Positions 1-9,545 of a stretch of 64,000 nt of DNA are shown here, piece after piece. The stretch is from the NCBI RefSeq assembly GCF_965219715.1, contig NZ_OZ244785.1, forward strand, positions 1,674,001 to 1,738,000. Direction: 5' to 3'. The notes below the pieces were generated by a model that did no database searches, had not been told where the DNA came from, and worked only from the letters and a program-made list of their open reading frames with translations. The DNA is from Bacterioplanoides sp965219715 (lineage in GTDB: Bacteria > Pseudomonadota > Gammaproteobacteria > Pseudomonadales > Oceanobacteraceae). How positions within the stretch are numbered: the stretch's first letter is position 1; each line of letters begins with the position of its first letter. Made by a program: the position numbers and the translations under genes.

Positions 1-1610
1 ATCATCATGACGTAGAAATCATTAACGATTGGCGTGGTCCAACGTTGCAATAAATTTTCATCCAGTGAACGGCTCAGTTCAATTAACTGGTCCATGCTGT
101 AGGTGTGTAACTGCTCACGCGGAACCGAAGCGTATTGCTCGGCAAACATCGAGCGGAACTCTTCCACCAGCTGATCCATCTTGCGGAAACGGCTCAGCAG
201 CGAAAACAGCGCACGAATCACCTGTGGAATACGGGCTAATTTTTCTTTGCCAGTTAATTCACGATCCTGAATCAGATCAACCGGGTCCTGCAGACCCATC
301 ATACGTTCCATATCGGCTTTATTGGTTTTAAAAGACGGCAGGAACAATAATCCGCGGTACCAGTTATTGATGTTGTAATACACACGGCCACGTACCAGAC
401 CCAGCATATTTTCCAACATTCCCTGGTGCGCCTGAACCACCTCTTCTTTAACACCGATCAAACGCATGGTTTGTTCATAAACGGTCTTATAAGCACGATT
501 CGCGAAGCTGAACGTCAGCGGTGTGGTAACACCACAATAGGATTCCTGAATATTGGAGTTATCCCAAACCTGTAAACGGTCTTCATCGGAATTCTTTTCA
601 GGCAATGACGTAACCGGACGCGCCTGCAGAATATAAACCTGATTATCACGTACACACCATTCGATATCCTGAGGTGACTGATAACTTTCTGCGATGGCTT
701 TACCGGCATCACGCAATGCCAGAATTTGCGCTTCAGGTAAACACAGCTGTTCACGCAGGTTTTCTTCAACCGCCAGTTCAACCGTGCCGCCATCGGGACC
801 CTGACGTAAAGCGATGTCTTTATCAGCGGTCTGAGCATCGATGTTGTTGTCGTATAAACCAACGGTGATTTCATCAGCATTACAAATGCCGGAAACCAGG
901 CCTTCACCACAACCCCAAGTCGCAGAAATTAATGCCTGACGACGGTTGCCGTTAACCGGGTTAGCGGTAAACATCACACCTGAAACATCGGCATCCAACA
1001 TACGCTGAATAATCACCGCCGCCTGAATTTCTACCACGCTCAGGCCTTTTTGTAAGCGGTACGCCAATGCACGGGCATTAAAAGCACTTTGCATTACTTT
1101 TAACACCGAGTCGGCAATGGCTGCTTCGCCTTTTTGATACAGATAACTGTCCATTTGTCCGGCAAAAGAAGCACCAGCGGAATCTTCACCCACAACCGAC
1201 GAACGCACCGCCCAGAATTCATTCGCTAAATCCTGCTGCGGTAATTCAGCACGAATCGCAGCCAGAATATCCGGGTGTAACCCTACCTCCCCCAGTCGTT
1301 GCTGAATACGTTCAGCTACCTGGGTCAGTTGAGCGTTATCCACTTCTTTTGAAGATTTCTCTTCACCCGACTTCTGATCGCCGTCTTCAATAACAAAAGG
1401 CGCTAATTGCTGCTGAATCCAGACACCCAGCGCATCATCACCTTCGGTGGGTAATTGCAGCTGCAATTCAAATGTAGCAACCGGTACCACCCACCACTGC
1501 GGCACGTTAAATCCAAAGCGACTTAAAAATGCCAGGTTGTGAGCTTTACCGCCTAATTGTGACGGCGCCGTCAAACTGGCTTGCTGCTGATCAATACACC
1601 ATTCAGTCAT
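1..1610 (-). CDS. PEP-synthase / rifampin-phosphotransferase-like protein (partial; runs off the window start)
   Basis: I translated this from the minus strand; the start is ATG at 1610 and the 3' end lies outside the window. Visible residues 1-537 begin with the ATP-binding PPDK_N/PEP-synthase fold: GGKAHNLAFLSRFG near residue 22, AVRSSVVGEDSAGASFAGQ around 145, QRMLDADVSGVMFTANP around 215 and a VYILQARPV end near 340. A central domain typical of phosphoenolpyruvate synthase-like and rifampin phosphotransferase proteins follows (DNSNIQESYCGVTTPLTF). Family members split ATP and move the phosphate to pyruvate or to a small molecule through a swivelling His domain, which would lie beyond the edge. 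GGAG sits 6 nt before the ATG, and the start overlaps the HMG-CoA reductase stop by 8 bp, so translation is probably coupled. True PEP synthase and a dedicated small-molecule phosphotransferase cannot be told apart here; the operon context favours the latter. Confidence 0.8.
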   Translation of the reverse strand, partial: MTEWCIDQQQASLTAPSQLGGKAHNLAFLSRFGFNVPQWWVVPVATFELQLQLPTEGDDALGVWIQQQLAPFVIEDGDQKSGEEKSSKEVDNAQLTQVAERIQQRLGEVGLHPDILAAIRAELPQQDLANEFWAVRSSVVGEDSAGASFAGQMDSYLYQKGEAAIADSVLKVMQSAFNARALAYRLQKGLSVVEIQAAVIIQRMLDADVSGVMFTANPVNGNRRQALISATWGCGEGLVSGICNADEITVGLYDNNIDAQTADKDIALRQGPDGGTVELAVEENLREQLCLPEAQILALRDAGKAIAESYQSPQDIEWCVRDNQVYILQARPVTSLPEKNSDEDRLQVWDNSNIQESYCGVTTPLTFSFANRAYKTVYEQTMRLIGVKEEVVQAHQGMLENMLGLVRGRVYYNINNWYRGLLFLPSFKTNKADMERMMGLQDPVDLIQDRELTGKEKLARIPQVIRALFSLLSRFRKMDQLVEEFRSMFAEQYASVPREQLHTYSMDQLIELSRSLDENLLQRWTTPIVNDFYVMM

Positions 1611-4446
1611 TGTTCGCTCCACCATTTAAACTGTCCGTGCTCAGACCACCAACGAAACCCAAAGCCTGTAAGCGATCATTTTCGTTATCCAATAAACGAC
1701 GGGAAGTTATCACCACGCGCTCCATAAACGGATAATGGCGGAAGGTATGCGCCATCACATACATAGGTAAACGACATACCACCAGATCCCACAAACTCAG
1801 AGTGAAACCTAAACGCCATTCGGCGGCATCAATATCGATGCCACTGGCTGTTTGTAATTCCAGCCGATGACGTTCAATGAATGCTTCCACCTGTTCAGCG
1901 TCAAAGTCCGGCTGCAAAGCAAAGGCTAATAATTCTGCCAAATCGTGCTGCGGCAACTGCATGGTGGCCAGCTCCCAGTCGTAAGCACATAACGTTAGCT
2001 GGTTATTTTCACCACGACGGAAAGCAATATTACGCGGATTAAAGTCGTTGTGAGTCAGGGTCTTTTTCATGCCATCCAGTTTTGGATACCAGTCTTTCAG
2101 GCTGTAAATACGGTCGCGATAACGCGCCATATCTTCATCGCTGAACCACTCCGGGAATTCCTGTTGTGCATGGGCCCCCAACATTTCCCATAAACGCATT
2201 TTTTCGGTCATGGATTCTGTGGTTGGTGAATCCACCAGCCAATCGAATTCCTGCAATTCCTGTTCGCGGCCATACCAGATGCTATGAACCTGAGCGATAC
2301 CATCCACAGCGGCATTAAAGTGGTCAACCGTCCAGCCAGCCGTATCATCGGCGGAGTCCATTAATTCCAGACCGTCCAGATATTCCTGCACAATTACATA
2401 AGCTTCACGTGAGCTGTCTTCCCAGGCACGATAGGTTTTTGGTGCAAACTGAGTAAAACGTTCATCCTGCTGACTCATCACTGCCAGTTCCCGGCGGTGA
2501 CATTGTTTAAAGCCTAACTGATTTTTAAATTCGTTATAGGCGTGTGCTAAACGGGCATCACACATGGAAGCCATGGAGTTCAACATCAGAATAACTTCGT
2601 CATCCAGAGGTTTAACTTTCACCATCATTTCATGGCTTTCGTCCTGCTCCAGGCCTTCTTGACCAGTAACAACTCTGAACGGGAAATGCCCCACCAGCTT
2701 ATTAATTTTATGTGCAGTCAGTTCGGTAATGATCGAGCTGCCTTTGGACGATAAACTCAGCGGCTGCAATTCTTTCACCGGCGCACGATAATCACCGGAT
2801 TCAGATAATGCCTGAGCAAAGAAATCTTCATTTAAATCACCCAGCTTTAACCATTCCACCGGACGGTTACGGCCGAGTTTTTCATGGGCACGGGCAAACT
2901 GGTCACTGGCGATTGCAGACAGAGTAGAAATATCCAGCGCCAAACAGAAACTGGCAATCACCTCCGCCAGCTTGTGAGCACAACCCGGACCGGCACAACC
3001 AATTAATTCCAGACATTCTTTTTGTTGCGGCAGGCTGGTACCACCACCCACAGTCCCCACAACCAGAGAAGGTAAACGCAGGGTTGCGTATACATCACCG
3101 TCTTCGGTCAGTTCCATATGCAACTGACCAATCGCGGATTCATGCACACAAGCAATGTCCTGACCCGTTGCAGTAAACATCGCACCAATGACGTTGGCGA
3201 TATTAATATTGATACCGACCATACCGGCCGCAATACTGCCGCCAACAAACTGGTTATAAGCGGTAAATAGCTGGCGTGCGCTGACTTTTAAAACCCGCTG
3301 GCACACTCCATCCGTTAATAACGTTTCCGCCAGAACCCGTACGCCACGACCTCGCAGATAAGAGTTGTAGGTTACTTTTTTATCGTTGGATAAGTTGGCT
3401 TCAATCAGGAAGTTCTCAAACTCAATGCCGTCAAATGGCTGCATCTGCGCCAGAATCCACTGACACGCCTGCCAGGTACAGGTGGTGGTCATATTCTGAC
3501 CAGCTGCATCGCCGGTTTCGTAAATAAACTGAACGTGAACACTGCGGCCCATTAATTCCGCACGCACTTCCACCAGGTTGGCATAGTTCGAATATTTACG
3601 GGTTTGCGCGGCAATTTCGTCCTGATGGTCTTTTACCCACTCGGCAAAAAACAAGGCTGAGGATAAATCAGATAATACAAATACCGGCACACGTAACATA
3701 CGCTGGCCCAGTACTTTTACCCTGACACCACCAGAACGGGAAATAGCGGTCGCACCACGAGTTGCAGACGCCACTAACGCACCTTCAGACGTTGCCATCG
3801 GCGCATAAAATAAACCGTTCGCGTGATCACCCAGGATATGCAGCGGACCGGCAATACCCACCGGAATTTCTACCGAACCAATTAACGCTTCGATATTACT
3901 AACCAGCGCTTTAGGCTCGAGGTTAATCTGCTCAACTTCCGTTAACGCAGACTCAGAGTTTTCCCGGGCAAAGCTCAACCGCTCCTGACGGGCCTCTTCT
4001 GTATACAAACCGCGCGCCGGAACTTTAGGCAAGTTAAATTCGTCGTAACGAGGCGCTTCGGCTTTTACCGGCAGCTGACGCAATGCATAGCTGATTTGCC
4101 ACAACAAACGAGAGTTTTCCTGGCCCTGCTCACTATCAACATCTTCGTTACTTAATAAAATACGCTGCTGGCGTCCGTCTTCCGCTAATGTCGATTTACT
4201 TACGCGCAGTCTGTTCAGACTGAATTGTTGTCCGTTTAACTCAACAGTTAGCTCACCGCAAGCTGCACCTTCGAATAACAACTCGCACGGCTGAGTTAAC
4301 ACACAGATATGGCTTTTGGATACATCCACTGCTTCAGCATCACGCCATTGCTCGCCACATAGCAGCCTGATCTCAGCCTGATGGCCCTGGCCAAACGCAT
4401 AACGAGCTTCGCTGGTAAAAACCTGAGGTTTACGAATCAGATTCAT
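1603..4446 (-). CDS. Class I HMG-CoA reductase fused to an APH/choline-kinase-like domain
   Basis: This 947-aa two-domain protein has a beta-rich N-terminal extension (about 1-120), a class I HMG-CoA reductase domain (about 180-530) and an aminoglycoside phosphotransferase/choline-kinase-like domain (about 590-920). Reductase signatures are IPVGIAGPL (194-202), ATSEGALVAS with Glu221, GDAAGQNM with Asp313, NDKK with Lys356/357, GQD with Asp430, GTVGGGT (464-470) and AHEKLGR with His521, so the catalytic Glu, Lys, Asp and His all appear present. The kinase-like domain keeps HNDFNPRN (799-806) and YDWE (822-825). The reductase family uses NAD(P)H to convert HMG-CoA to mevalonate; the kinase-like domain suggests the hydroxyl product or a partner is phosphorylated, which is inference. 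A strong GGAGG lies 6 nt before ATG 4446, the gene overlaps the UbiA-like gene by 4 bp, and its stop overlaps the next start. No other mevalonate-pathway gene is in view. Confidence 0.87.
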   Translation of the reverse strand: MNLIRKPQVFTSEARYAFGQGHQAEIRLLCGEQWRDAEAVDVSKSHICVLTQPCELLFEGAACGELTVELNGQQFSLNRLRVSKSTLAEDGRQQRILLSNEDVDSEQGQENSRLLWQISYALRQLPVKAEAPRYDEFNLPKVPARGLYTEEARQERLSFARENSESALTEVEQINLEPKALVSNIEALIGSVEIPVGIAGPLHILGDHANGLFYAPMATSEGALVASATRGATAISRSGGVRVKVLGQRMLRVPVFVLSDLSSALFFAEWVKDHQDEIAAQTRKYSNYANLVEVRAELMGRSVHVQFIYETGDAAGQNMTTTCTWQACQWILAQMQPFDGIEFENFLIEANLSNDKKVTYNSYLRGRGVRVLAETLLTDGVCQRVLKVSARQLFTAYNQFVGGSIAAGMVGININIANVIGAMFTATGQDIACVHESAIGQLHMELTEDGDVYATLRLPSLVVGTVGGGTSLPQQKECLELIGCAGPGCAHKLAEVIASFCLALDISTLSAIASDQFARAHEKLGRNRPVEWLKLGDLNEDFFAQALSESGDYRAPVKELQPLSLSSKGSSIITELTAHKINKLVGHFPFRVVTGQEGLEQDESHEMMVKVKPLDDEVILMLNSMASMCDARLAHAYNEFKNQLGFKQCHRRELAVMSQQDERFTQFAPKTYRAWEDSSREAYVIVQEYLDGLELMDSADDTAGWTVDHFNAAVDGIAQVHSIWYGREQELQEFDWLVDSPTTESMTEKMRLWEMLGAHAQQEFPEWFSDEDMARYRDRIYSLKDWYPKLDGMKKTLTHNDFNPRNIAFRRGENNQLTLCAYDWELATMQLPQHDLAELLAFALQPDFDAEQVEAFIERHRLELQTASGIDIDAAEWRLGFTLSLWDLVVCRLPMYVMAHTFRHYPFMERVVITSRRLLDNENDRLQALGFVGGLSTDSLNGGANND

Positions 4447-5387
4447 ACACCACCTCCGATTAATAAACCGGAAATTACCAGCACATAACCCAGCAGCATA
4501 GTAACCGCTACCGCTTTTTCGTTGTCTTCACGGCCTTCTAGGGTCGGAGCTTTGAGGAACTTCATTAACGATTTAATCGCTAAGCCCCATACCAGTACCG
4601 CCAGTACTGCATAAACAATTAACCAGCTCACATCCGCTAGCCATAACAGTACAATCTGGTTGACAACCATGGCCGACACTAAGACAAACACCAGCGTAGT
4701 CGCGCCTTTAACACCGAGGATTTTGGTATAGGAATCAACCGTGTCACGTTCTTCTTCCGGACCACGGGTCTTACGGGTAATTTCAAAACAAAAACCACTG
4801 ACAAACGCCAGGCTCATCATGGCAATTAATACCGGGGTAAACTGCACTTCCGGATTGGCTAATACCGCTAACCACCAAACGATTAACGGCATAATGGCCA
4901 TATGCGTTAAGGCGTATAACAGCAGTTGTTTTTCTAACCATTCACCGCAAAAAAATTCCACGCCCATCAAGCATAAATAAGCAAACATGATGGCCCATAC
5001 CATGGCGCCAACTTCACCGGCGATCAACCAGGAAAATACCAGCTGCACCACAATCGCTACGGCACCCAGTGTTTTCAGATGGGTCAAGGTAATACGACCG
5101 CTTTGTAATACACGTTGAGGGTGATTAATGACATCAATGGCGTAATCTTTATGTTCGTCAAAAATACGAATCAGCAGAAATAACGACCAGGTCACAAGAC
5201 AAGCGAGAATATCCAGCCATTGCAGCCCGGATTCAGTACCATCACGAGCTCCCTCTCTGGCAACTACGGCACAGGCTAAATACAGGATAAGAAATAATAA
5301 TGCGTTTGCCGCTGGAAAACGTTCGTCCATCCAGGCACCAATTCGACGCCACAGGGGATCCGTGTGGCTGACAGAGACTTCAGTCAT
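4443..5387 (-). CDS. UbiA-superfamily prenyltransferase
   Basis: This 314-aa integral membrane protein has about eight or nine hydrophobic segments. The first Asp-rich UbiA signature is RIFDEHKDYAID (74-85), followed by NHPQRVLQSG; the second acidic loop (about 205-228) carries EITRKTRGPEEERDTVDSY. These loops bind Mg2+ and an isoprenoid diphosphate in UbiA enzymes, which transfer the prenyl chain to an aromatic or other acceptor in the membrane. The acceptor here is unknown; the sequence does not look like UbiA, MenA, CyoE or ChlG proper. GGAG lies 6 nt before ATG 5387, the RND gene ends 34 nt upstream, and the stop overlaps the HMG-CoA reductase start. Coupling of a prenyltransferase with an HMG-CoA reductase suggests isoprenoid-derived lipid chemistry. 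Confidence 0.82.
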   Translation of the reverse strand: MTEVSVSHTDPLWRRIGAWMDERFPAANALLFLILYLACAVVAREGARDGTESGLQWLDILACLVTWSLFLLIRIFDEHKDYAIDVINHPQRVLQSGRITLTHLKTLGAVAIVVQLVFSWLIAGEVGAMVWAIMFAYLCLMGVEFFCGEWLEKQLLLYALTHMAIMPLIVWWLAVLANPEVQFTPVLIAMMSLAFVSGFCFEITRKTRGPEEERDTVDSYTKILGVKGATTLVFVLVSAMVVNQIVLLWLADVSWLIVYAVLAVLVWGLAIKSLMKFLKAPTLEGREDNEKAVAVTMLLGYVLVISGLLIGGGV

Positions 5388-5421
5388 AACTACTCCATGA
5401 AAGGTAAGAATTTTAAATTTT

Positions 5422-7782
5422 TTAATCGGCGAGAGCCGCTTTACTGGCTTCGGTTGTATTCACCGGGACTTTTTCCCGATCAAACAGAAGCAGTAACAAC
5501 GGCAATAAAATAATGTCGGCAATAAAGGCCAGAACCACGGTCAGGCTCATCAGAGCACCCATCCCCCAGGTTGGCGAGAACGGAGACAGTACCAGCAAGG
5601 CAAATCCGGCGGCCAGCACCACAGTGGTAATTAACATGGCAACACCAACGGTAGCGAAAGCAAATTCGACTGCTTGCTCTGGTGTTTTCCCTTGTTCGCG
5701 GGCGTAACGGTATTTGGTCAGGAAGTGCACACTGTCGTCCACCACCAGGCCCAGGCTCATACAAGCCACAATACTTAAGCCCAGGTCGACCTGACCGGAA
5801 ACATAACCCCAGGCGCCATAAGCCAGCAGTGCAGGCAGCATATTCGGAATCAAACTCAACGTTCCCAGGCGAACAGAGCTCAGGAACCACATCATCGATA
5901 ACGAAATTAATACCAGCGCCATTAAGGTGCCGATAAATAAACTGATGCTGTTACGGTCAGAAATCTGGGCAAACACCATATCCAGGCCGGTACCCGGAGT
6001 CAGGTTTAATGCTGGTGTATTTTCAGCAGCCCAGCTACGGATTTTTTCATCCAGCGCCACCAGTTCACGCGACGTATGTTTGTGCAGATTTAAAGTCAGA
6101 CGAGTGGCGGTTTTATCGATATTAATACGCTCTTCCAGTCCCATGCCAAATGGCAGAGACATTTCGTACAACAGCATCGACTGAGCAATTTCATCGGCAC
6201 TGCCTGGCACCCGGTAAAATTCCGGGTTATCGGCGTGTAATTTCTGACTGATTTCTAATAACTGGCGATGCAGACTGTCGACATAACCCACATCCGGCTG
6301 TTGTTCCAGCCATTCCACCAGCTGCTGTAGTTGCGTCATATAATCCGGGGTATAAACCGAACCACCCTGTTTTGCTGCAACGGAATACTGAATAAAGTTA
6401 ACGCCGTACAGTTCATTTTCCTGAACTTCCAATGCCTGGCGCACAGTGAAGCTTTCATCGTAATAGTGGTACCACTGCTCATTAAACTGCAGCTTAAATA
6501 AACCAGCACCAATAGCGATGGTGGCAATAACTGCGATCACAAACGTACGTTTGGGTGCCGGAGCGATCACCTTACGATAAAAGTTCAGCAATAACTGGCC
6601 CAGACCAGAATCAGCACGAGCCGCCGGAGGTGCAGGTAATAACTGCAATAAGGCTACAAACCAGGTCAGACTTAATACACCGGCCAGTAAGGCCGCCATA
6701 GCAACCAGATTACCTAAATCGCGATACGGTGGGGATTCGCTGAAATTCAGACACAATAAACCCAGCGCAGTCGTTACCGAGGTAATCATCACAGGTTTAA
6801 TATTCAACGCCTGAGCTTTAGCTAAAGCTGCGGTTTTATCGAGACCTTCTTTTAACGCGTGCTGGTAAGACACCAGAATATGCAAACAGTCGGCGACAAC
6901 AATGATCATAATCATCGACGGTACAGCACCCACAACCGGAGTTAAAGTTGCACCACTCCAGCCGAGTACGCCAAATACCGCAGCAACTGACAATAAAGTC
7001 AGCGTCAGAGATAATAAAGAACCGGCTAAAGACCGGGTTAACAAAAATAAGGCAGTAAAAATAAGCAGATAGCTGCCAGGAATTAATGCCGCCATATCGC
7101 GTTCAACCGCTTCTGCTAGTGCAACATTAATAACAGCCGTACCCAGCAGCTTTACTTCAAAATTATTTAATTCAGATTGCTCCACCAGTTCACGCGCGGC
7201 AGACACCAGCTCAGCAGTGGCCTGAGGATCATCAGCCGGTAACGATAAATTCACAACGACCTGAGCCAATTTGCCAGTTTTACTTAACAGCCGGCCGGAT
7301 ATTTGCGGATGGGATTGAGCAAAGTCGCCAATTTCTTCAATGGAATAATTATTACTGGCGTCGTACAGGTCATTAACAAAAATATCATCCTGCTCGGATT
7401 CTATTCGCTGATAATTACTGAGAGAGTCGACCCGCCGGGCATAAGGTAATTGCCAGGCCGCTGCGGTTAGTTGCTCAATGGCTGCCAGACGCTCTGCCGT
7501 AAAGATAGTTTTATCATCATTACTTTGCAGCAGAAAAATAAGCGAGTCTTGCTTATTAAAATCGGCTTCCAGCTTTTCAAAAGCCTGCAGCTGAGGATTA
7601 TCCGCACTGAAATACGTGCGAAAATCTGTTGTAAGTTGCAGCTGGCCAGCTCCTCCAGCCATCAGCAATATAAGAGTCGTGAGCACCAAAAAAGTGCGCC
7701 ACGGGTTATTCCTTGAGAATGCAATAGTCATAACAACCGCCCGAGAATTCCTAACAACGGGTTCTGTAAACAAACTTCTCAT
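5422..7782 (-). CDS. RND/MMPL-type exporter (COG1033-like)
   Basis: This protein of about 786 aa has the duplicated RND layout: a TM helix near 25-45, a periplasmic domain (about 45-215), a block of five or six TM helices with a GAVPSMIMIIVVADCLHILV sterol-sensing-like segment, a second periplasmic domain (about 430-610) and a second TM block with GLVVDDSVHFL. The charged residues inside these helices (ADC and VDDS) are typical of proton-driven RND pumps of the MMPL/HpnN/COG1033 group, which move lipids and hydrophobic molecules out of the inner membrane. It lacks the length and partner genes of AcrB-type drug pumps. It is the first gene of the four-gene minus-strand operon, so it probably exports that pathway's product. 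ATG 7782 has no clear Shine-Dalgarno; ATG 7731, just before the first TM helix, is a possible alternative. Confidence 0.85.
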   Translation of the reverse strand: MRSLFTEPVVRNSRAVVMTIAFSRNNPWRTFLVLTTLILLMAGGAGQLQLTTDFRTYFSADNPQLQAFEKLEADFNKQDSLIFLLQSNDDKTIFTAERLAAIEQLTAAAWQLPYARRVDSLSNYQRIESEQDDIFVNDLYDASNNYSIEEIGDFAQSHPQISGRLLSKTGKLAQVVVNLSLPADDPQATAELVSAARELVEQSELNNFEVKLLGTAVINVALAEAVERDMAALIPGSYLLIFTALFLLTRSLAGSLLSLTLTLLSVAAVFGVLGWSGATLTPVVGAVPSMIMIIVVADCLHILVSYQHALKEGLDKTAALAKAQALNIKPVMITSVTTALGLLCLNFSESPPYRDLGNLVAMAALLAGVLSLTWFVALLQLLPAPPAARADSGLGQLLLNFYRKVIAPAPKRTFVIAVIATIAIGAGLFKLQFNEQWYHYYDESFTVRQALEVQENELYGVNFIQYSVAAKQGGSVYTPDYMTQLQQLVEWLEQQPDVGYVDSLHRQLLEISQKLHADNPEFYRVPGSADEIAQSMLLYEMSLPFGMGLEERINIDKTATRLTLNLHKHTSRELVALDEKIRSWAAENTPALNLTPGTGLDMVFAQISDRNSISLFIGTLMALVLISLSMMWFLSSVRLGTLSLIPNMLPALLAYGAWGYVSGQVDLGLSIVACMSLGLVVDDSVHFLTKYRYAREQGKTPEQAVEFAFATVGVAMLITTVVLAAGFALLVLSPFSPTWGMGALMSLTVVLAFIADIILLPLLLLLFDREKVPVNTTEASKAALAD

Positions 7783-8109
7783 CAATGAAAAGTTGATTGG
7801 CTGTTTTTGTTATTTTGGCCGACTGAACCAGGTTGCATATTAGCTCAAGCTAATCTAATTAGACTAGGACATTTCACTAAATATTCAGGAAAATGTCGTA
7901 TTTAAAGAACATTTGTTGAAAAGATCATTTTTCTAATGATATTTGTCGCAATAAGGCATCACAAAAAAAGACAAGCAATGGTCTATACAGGACACAGGCA
8001 AAAAATAATTGGCCTTTAATAAGTCCGTAAAATAGTAAAAATAATATAAAAAATGATGGTGCAGGATAAAAACTATCCCACACACTAATAACTAAAATAT
8101 TAATATCAG
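7783..8109. other. AT-rich intergenic region
   Basis: This gap of about 330 bp lies between the RND operon start (reading left) and the 3' end of the diguanylate cyclase gene. It is much richer in A+T than its flanks and holds no credible ORF. It should contain the promoter of the four-gene operon on the minus strand and the terminator region of the cyclase gene, but I could not single out a convincing -35/-10 pair or hairpin. Confidence 0.5.
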
Positions 8110-9168
8110 TTAAGGATTCACTACCTGATTCCTGCCACTACCCTTGCCACGATAAAGAGCCTGATCAGCACGTCCGACTAACTGGTCAAAGCTGTCTTTC
8201 TGTAATAACTCAGCAATTCCGATGGTAGTGGTGGTAAAAATTTCGTGATCATTGATCGTCACAGAGGTTTTTTCCAGACAACTACGAATACGCTCAGCAA
8301 CAACCATGGCTTCGTCCGCGGTGGTAGCCGGCAATAACAGCAGAAACTCTTCCCCTCCCCATCGCGCCGCATAATCACCATTACGTAATTCCTGCTTCAG
8401 AACTTCAGAAAAATTCTGAATTACCGCATCACCGGTTTGGTGGCCGAACAAATCATTAACCCGTTTGAAGTGATCCAGATCACATAGCAGAACTGCCAGC
8501 TCAAGTTCATTTTTCTGGTGGTAACGAATTTCACGCTGAGCCCAACGATGCAAACTGCGGCGATTTAACAATCCGGTCAAAGGGTCTGTTGTTGCTAACT
8601 GGCGTAATTTACGCTCGTTATTAACAACCAAGCGATAATACAAACCTGACAAAAATACCATCACCGTTAACACAGTGATCAGATTGAAATAATAAAGACT
8701 GCTCAGCACCAGGCTGCTGACATCATAAACAGGCTCTACATGTCGCAGCATGTAATCCATAATCACATACAACATCATCATGCCCATCACCAGCGGCATC
8801 TTTTCCACACCATCCCTGAGCGGGCTGATCATCACAACCGGCGGAATAACCATGGCATAAAAGTGGAAGCCGCTGTCCCAGCCCAACAGAAAAACAGCCA
8901 GCGCAGCATGACCAAGAATCTCAAACACCACTGCTGCCCAGGCAGAAAAGTGATAACGACGCGTCAGAATAAGAAAGAAAACCACAACATAAAGCAAAAC
9001 ACTGAAGACGTTTACCACGCCCAACAGCCAGATATTGTGGGAGAAAAACAAGCAGGAAAAGGCAACGTGAATAAACGCTGCAATCACACTGATCTGGAGC
9101 ATCAGGTTGCGAAATAACTGTTCGCCGCCCTGAACACCGGCTCCCTTCAGCGTAGCCAAAAGATCCAT
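8110..9168 (-). CDS. Membrane diguanylate cyclase (GGDEF domain)
   Basis: The 352-aa protein has about six or seven N-terminal TM helices (residues 25-180) and a C-terminal GGDEF domain. The active-site loop is GGEEF at 271-275, preceded by TTDPLTGLLNRRSL (193-206). An RxxD inhibitory site, RNGD (262-265), stands exactly five residues before the active-site loop, so product inhibition by c-di-GMP is expected. The enzyme makes c-di-GMP from two GTP; the membrane part probably senses an unidentified signal. There is no EAL domain. It is monocistronic, behind the exporter operon and in the same orientation. Confidence 0.93.
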   Translation of the reverse strand: MDLLATLKGAGVQGGEQLFRNLMLQISVIAAFIHVAFSCLFFSHNIWLLGVVNVFSVLLYVVVFFLILTRRYHFSAWAAVVFEILGHAALAVFLLGWDSGFHFYAMVIPPVVMISPLRDGVEKMPLVMGMMMLYVIMDYMLRHVEPVYDVSSLVLSSLYYFNLITVLTVMVFLSGLYYRLVVNNERKLRQLATTDPLTGLLNRRSLHRWAQREIRYHQKNELELAVLLCDLDHFKRVNDLFGHQTGDAVIQNFSEVLKQELRNGDYAARWGGEEFLLLLPATTADEAMVVAERIRSCLEKTSVTINDHEIFTTTTIGIAELLQKDSFDQLVGRADQALYRGKGSGRNQVVNP

Positions 9169-9248
9169 CGAGAATGTGCCATTTTTTGTATTATCGGTAA
9201 TGACAAAAAGTATTGGTGACGAAAGGCTTATTTACAAACACATCCCTG

Positions 9249-9272
9249 TTGTAAAAGCGTAACAACAGGTGT
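9249..9272. terminator. Hairpin upstream of the diguanylate cyclase gene (weak)
   Basis: CCTGTTGT and ACAACAGG form an 8-bp stem around a short loop. No clear T-tract follows, so this may be a structured leader or relic rather than an active terminator. Confidence 0.3.
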
Positions 9273-9318
9273 CTGTTAACTTTACATGGGGCAATACCGA
9301 AGAAGCGCTTAACAATGC

Positions 9319-9545
9319 TTACAAACGCCACTTATCGGCATAAAAATCGAGAAAAGCCTCGATGCGAGAAGAGAGAACACTATTGCGATAATAAACCGCG
9401 CTGACTCCAGCCGGCTCCAGTAGCACCGGCCTGGCTCAACGGAAATATAACCTTCTTCAGTCAGCTCACCGCCGAATGGCGCGGTTTAACAGTGTTGTTT
9501 CCAGCGAGCTTTCAAGCCGTGACACTCCGCATACTCCCTAGTGAC
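9319..9545 (-). pseudogene. Decayed LysR-type regulator relic
   Basis: On the minus strand, pieces of a LysR regulator can be read without a continuous frame. Near 9475-9545 the HTH-like GVSRLESSLETTLLNR appears, followed after a frame change by ELTEEGYISVEP. This runs almost directly into a LysR C-terminus, VSAVYYRNSVLSSRIEAFLD, ending at the TAA at 9319-9321. A normal LysR is about 300 aa; here about 200 residues are missing between the HTH and the C-terminal end, with at least one frameshift, so the gene is a deletion remnant. It faces away from the DJ-1/PfpI gene, a common LysR arrangement, and may once have regulated a neighbour. Confidence 0.6.

Noticed and set aside
29..331. Plus-strand frame opposite the PEP-synthase-like gene
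   Set aside because: It is antisense to a clear minus-strand protein with family motifs, so it is a shadow.
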